Assembly (NCBI GenBank): GCA_002376965.1
Contig: DFOV01000375.1
Coordinates: 5,521-12,284, forward strand
DNA from: Gammaproteobacteria bacterium UBA3532
GTDB taxonomy: Bacteria > Pseudomonadota > Gammaproteobacteria > Enterobacterales > UBA3532
Direction of reading: 5' to 3'
Length of the DNA stretch: 6,764 bases
Of the stretch, positions 6,037-6,764 are shown one piece after another (the stretch's first letter is position 1; each line of letters opens with the position of its first letter). Below the pieces are notes generated by a model. The model was not told where the DNA came from. It searched no databases and saw only the letters and a list, made by a program, of their open reading frames with translations. The position numbers were made by a program, and so were the translations under genes.

Positions 6037-6636
6037 ATGATTAATAAATCAGTATTTCAGATAGTGTTAGGTGATGATTGGGAGAGGCTTGGAGCTGTTG
6101 TTCGGCGTCACTACTTTCTCAAGCCTGAATCAGATGACTACATATGCGTTTCTGGTGAGATGCTAGACACTAGTCACTCTGCTATAGCCAAGCTATTGAT
6201 ACCTTTCGGTTTGTTGTTTGGCGCATTGGTTCCGTTTAAGGGTAAAAACATACCGACGGATGTTCACTACAATGCTTCACCCAGCAACTCGAATATCTAT
6301 TGGAACCGCGTGTTTAAGTTTGCGCGTGGGAACTTCCACTTTAAGTCACATATGGTGCCAGTAGCCAGTAATCATGTTATTGAGTATGTCCGATTTGGCG
6401 TTGGGATACGGTTAAGGGTGACGGCGGAAGAGGGGGCTTTAGTTTTTAGGGATATTGGTTACGTTTGGAATGTATTCGGTTTTCTAATACCAATTCCTGG
6501 AAAGTGGCTGATGGGAAACGTTTATGTGGAAGAGCGACCGGTTGATGACAATAGGTTTTCAATGCAAATGATCTTAACTCATCCGTGGTTCGGAGTGTTG
6601 TTTAAGTACAGTGGCCATTTTGCTTTAAGTCAGTGA
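6037..6636 (+). CDS. DUF4166-like protein of unknown function
   Basis: A 199-aa protein resembling my recollection of the DUF4166 family, whose function is not established; members occur alone or at the C-terminus of dehydrogenase-like proteins. Matching features are the opening FQIVLGDDWERLGAVVRRHY (7-26), a hydrophobic segment LLIPFGLLFGALVP (53-66), YWNRVFKF (88-95) where the family often has a W-x-R-x-F motif, a Gly/aromatic middle (GYVWNVFGFLIPIPGKWLMG, 141-160), and the C-terminal MILTHPWFGVLFKYSGHF. No signal peptide or clear transmembrane helix is present; the hydrophobic stretch is short. The ATG at 6037 is chosen because AAGAG lies 6 nt upstream and the domain begins at once; an in-frame TTG at 6007 would add 10 unconserved-looking residues. 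It has no operon partner in the window. No catalytic residues can be named. Confidence 0.78.
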   Translation: MINKSVFQIVLGDDWERLGAVVRRHYFLKPESDDYICVSGEMLDTSHSAIAKLLIPFGLLFGALVPFKGKNIPTDVHYNASPSNSNIYWNRVFKFARGNFHFKSHMVPVASNHVIEYVRFGVGIRLRVTAEEGALVFRDIGYVWNVFGFLIPIPGKWLMGNVYVEERPVDDNRFSMQMILTHPWFGVLFKYSGHFALSQ

Positions 6637-6661
6637 CTATTTGAACAATCAGAATTCCTAG

Positions 6662-6689
6662 TTGCTTATACAACTATTGATACTATACT
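6662..6689 (+). promoter_or_regulatory. Possible promoter near the right edge
   Basis: TTGCTT (6662-6667) and TATACT (6684-6689) are separated by 16 bp. The -35 box overlaps a small inverted repeat (TAGTTG 6659-6664, CAACTA 6671-6676). It would drive transcription rightward, out of the window. Match quality is moderate and no confirmed gene follows within the window. Confidence 0.35.
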
Positions 6690-6696
6690 GGTTTTT

Positions 6697-6762
6697 ATGT
6701 TCGAAGACTCTCTCTTTTACAACGCCAACTACCTGTCCAGACAGGGCCGGATCATACTTTAA
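6697..6762 (+). other. 21-codon reading frame, doubtful
   Basis: An ATG at 6697 opens a 21-residue frame beginning MFEDSLFYNANYLSRQ and ending with TAA at 6760-6762. No Shine-Dalgarno is visible (the preceding bases are GGTTTTT) and I do not recognise the peptide. Its only support is the possible promoter just upstream. It could be a leader peptide, a fragment or chance. Confidence 0.15.
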
Positions 6763-6764
6763 AG

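Noticed and set aside
1..6764. CRISPR array or defence system
   Set aside because: No regularly spaced repeats of suitable length and no cas, toxin-antitoxin, restriction or other defence gene was recognised.

Overview
The window looks like chromosomal housekeeping DNA of a gammaproteobacterium with moderate GC. The main reasons are gene orders familiar from that class: thiS-thiG-trmB, mutY-yggX, and argS followed by a probable SPOR/FtsN-like gene. The tRNA gene also encodes its own CCA end. I could not name the genus from sequence alone.

Layout. Positions 1-262 (minus) hold the N-terminal part of a membrane-anchored, Lys/Pro-rich protein that runs off the left edge. Positions 262-2034 (minus) hold argS, whose stop codon shares one base with that gene's start. 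Positions 2035-2343 are a 309-bp non-coding gap. The gap is dominated by a structured palindromic element with 23-nt inverted arms, outer 7-nt arms and two internal hairpins sharing the core CATCCATG. Positions 2344-4097 (minus) hold thiS, thiG and trmB; the thiG stop again overlaps the trmB start by one base. A 112-bp divergent region separates thiS from mutY. It carries a perfect TATAAT on the thiS strand and a compact GC-rich hairpin. Positions 4210-5569 (plus) hold mutY and yggX, with the yggX ribosome-binding site inside the end of mutY. Positions 5656-5809 are a compact tRNA-Phe(GAA) unit with a consensus-like promoter, GC-rich discriminator, tRNA and strong intrinsic terminator. Positions 6037-6636 (plus) hold a gene that resembles DUF4166 proteins. 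The last 128 bp hold a possible promoter and a 21-codon reading frame of doubtful reality.

How the genes relate. ThiS and ThiG form the sulfur carrier and thiazole synthase of thiamine biosynthesis. TrmB (tRNA m7G46), ArgS and tRNA-Phe belong to translation. MutY and YggX both protect against oxidative damage: MutY removes adenine mispaired with 8-oxoguanine, and YggX is associated with iron handling and protection of Fe-S clusters; MutY itself carries a [4Fe-4S] cluster.

Most of the window is ordinary. The part least explained by known genes is the palindromic element between trmB and argS. The DUF4166-like gene next to the tRNA is the other candidate for a second look. No defence system, CRISPR array, integrase or complete insertion sequence was seen.
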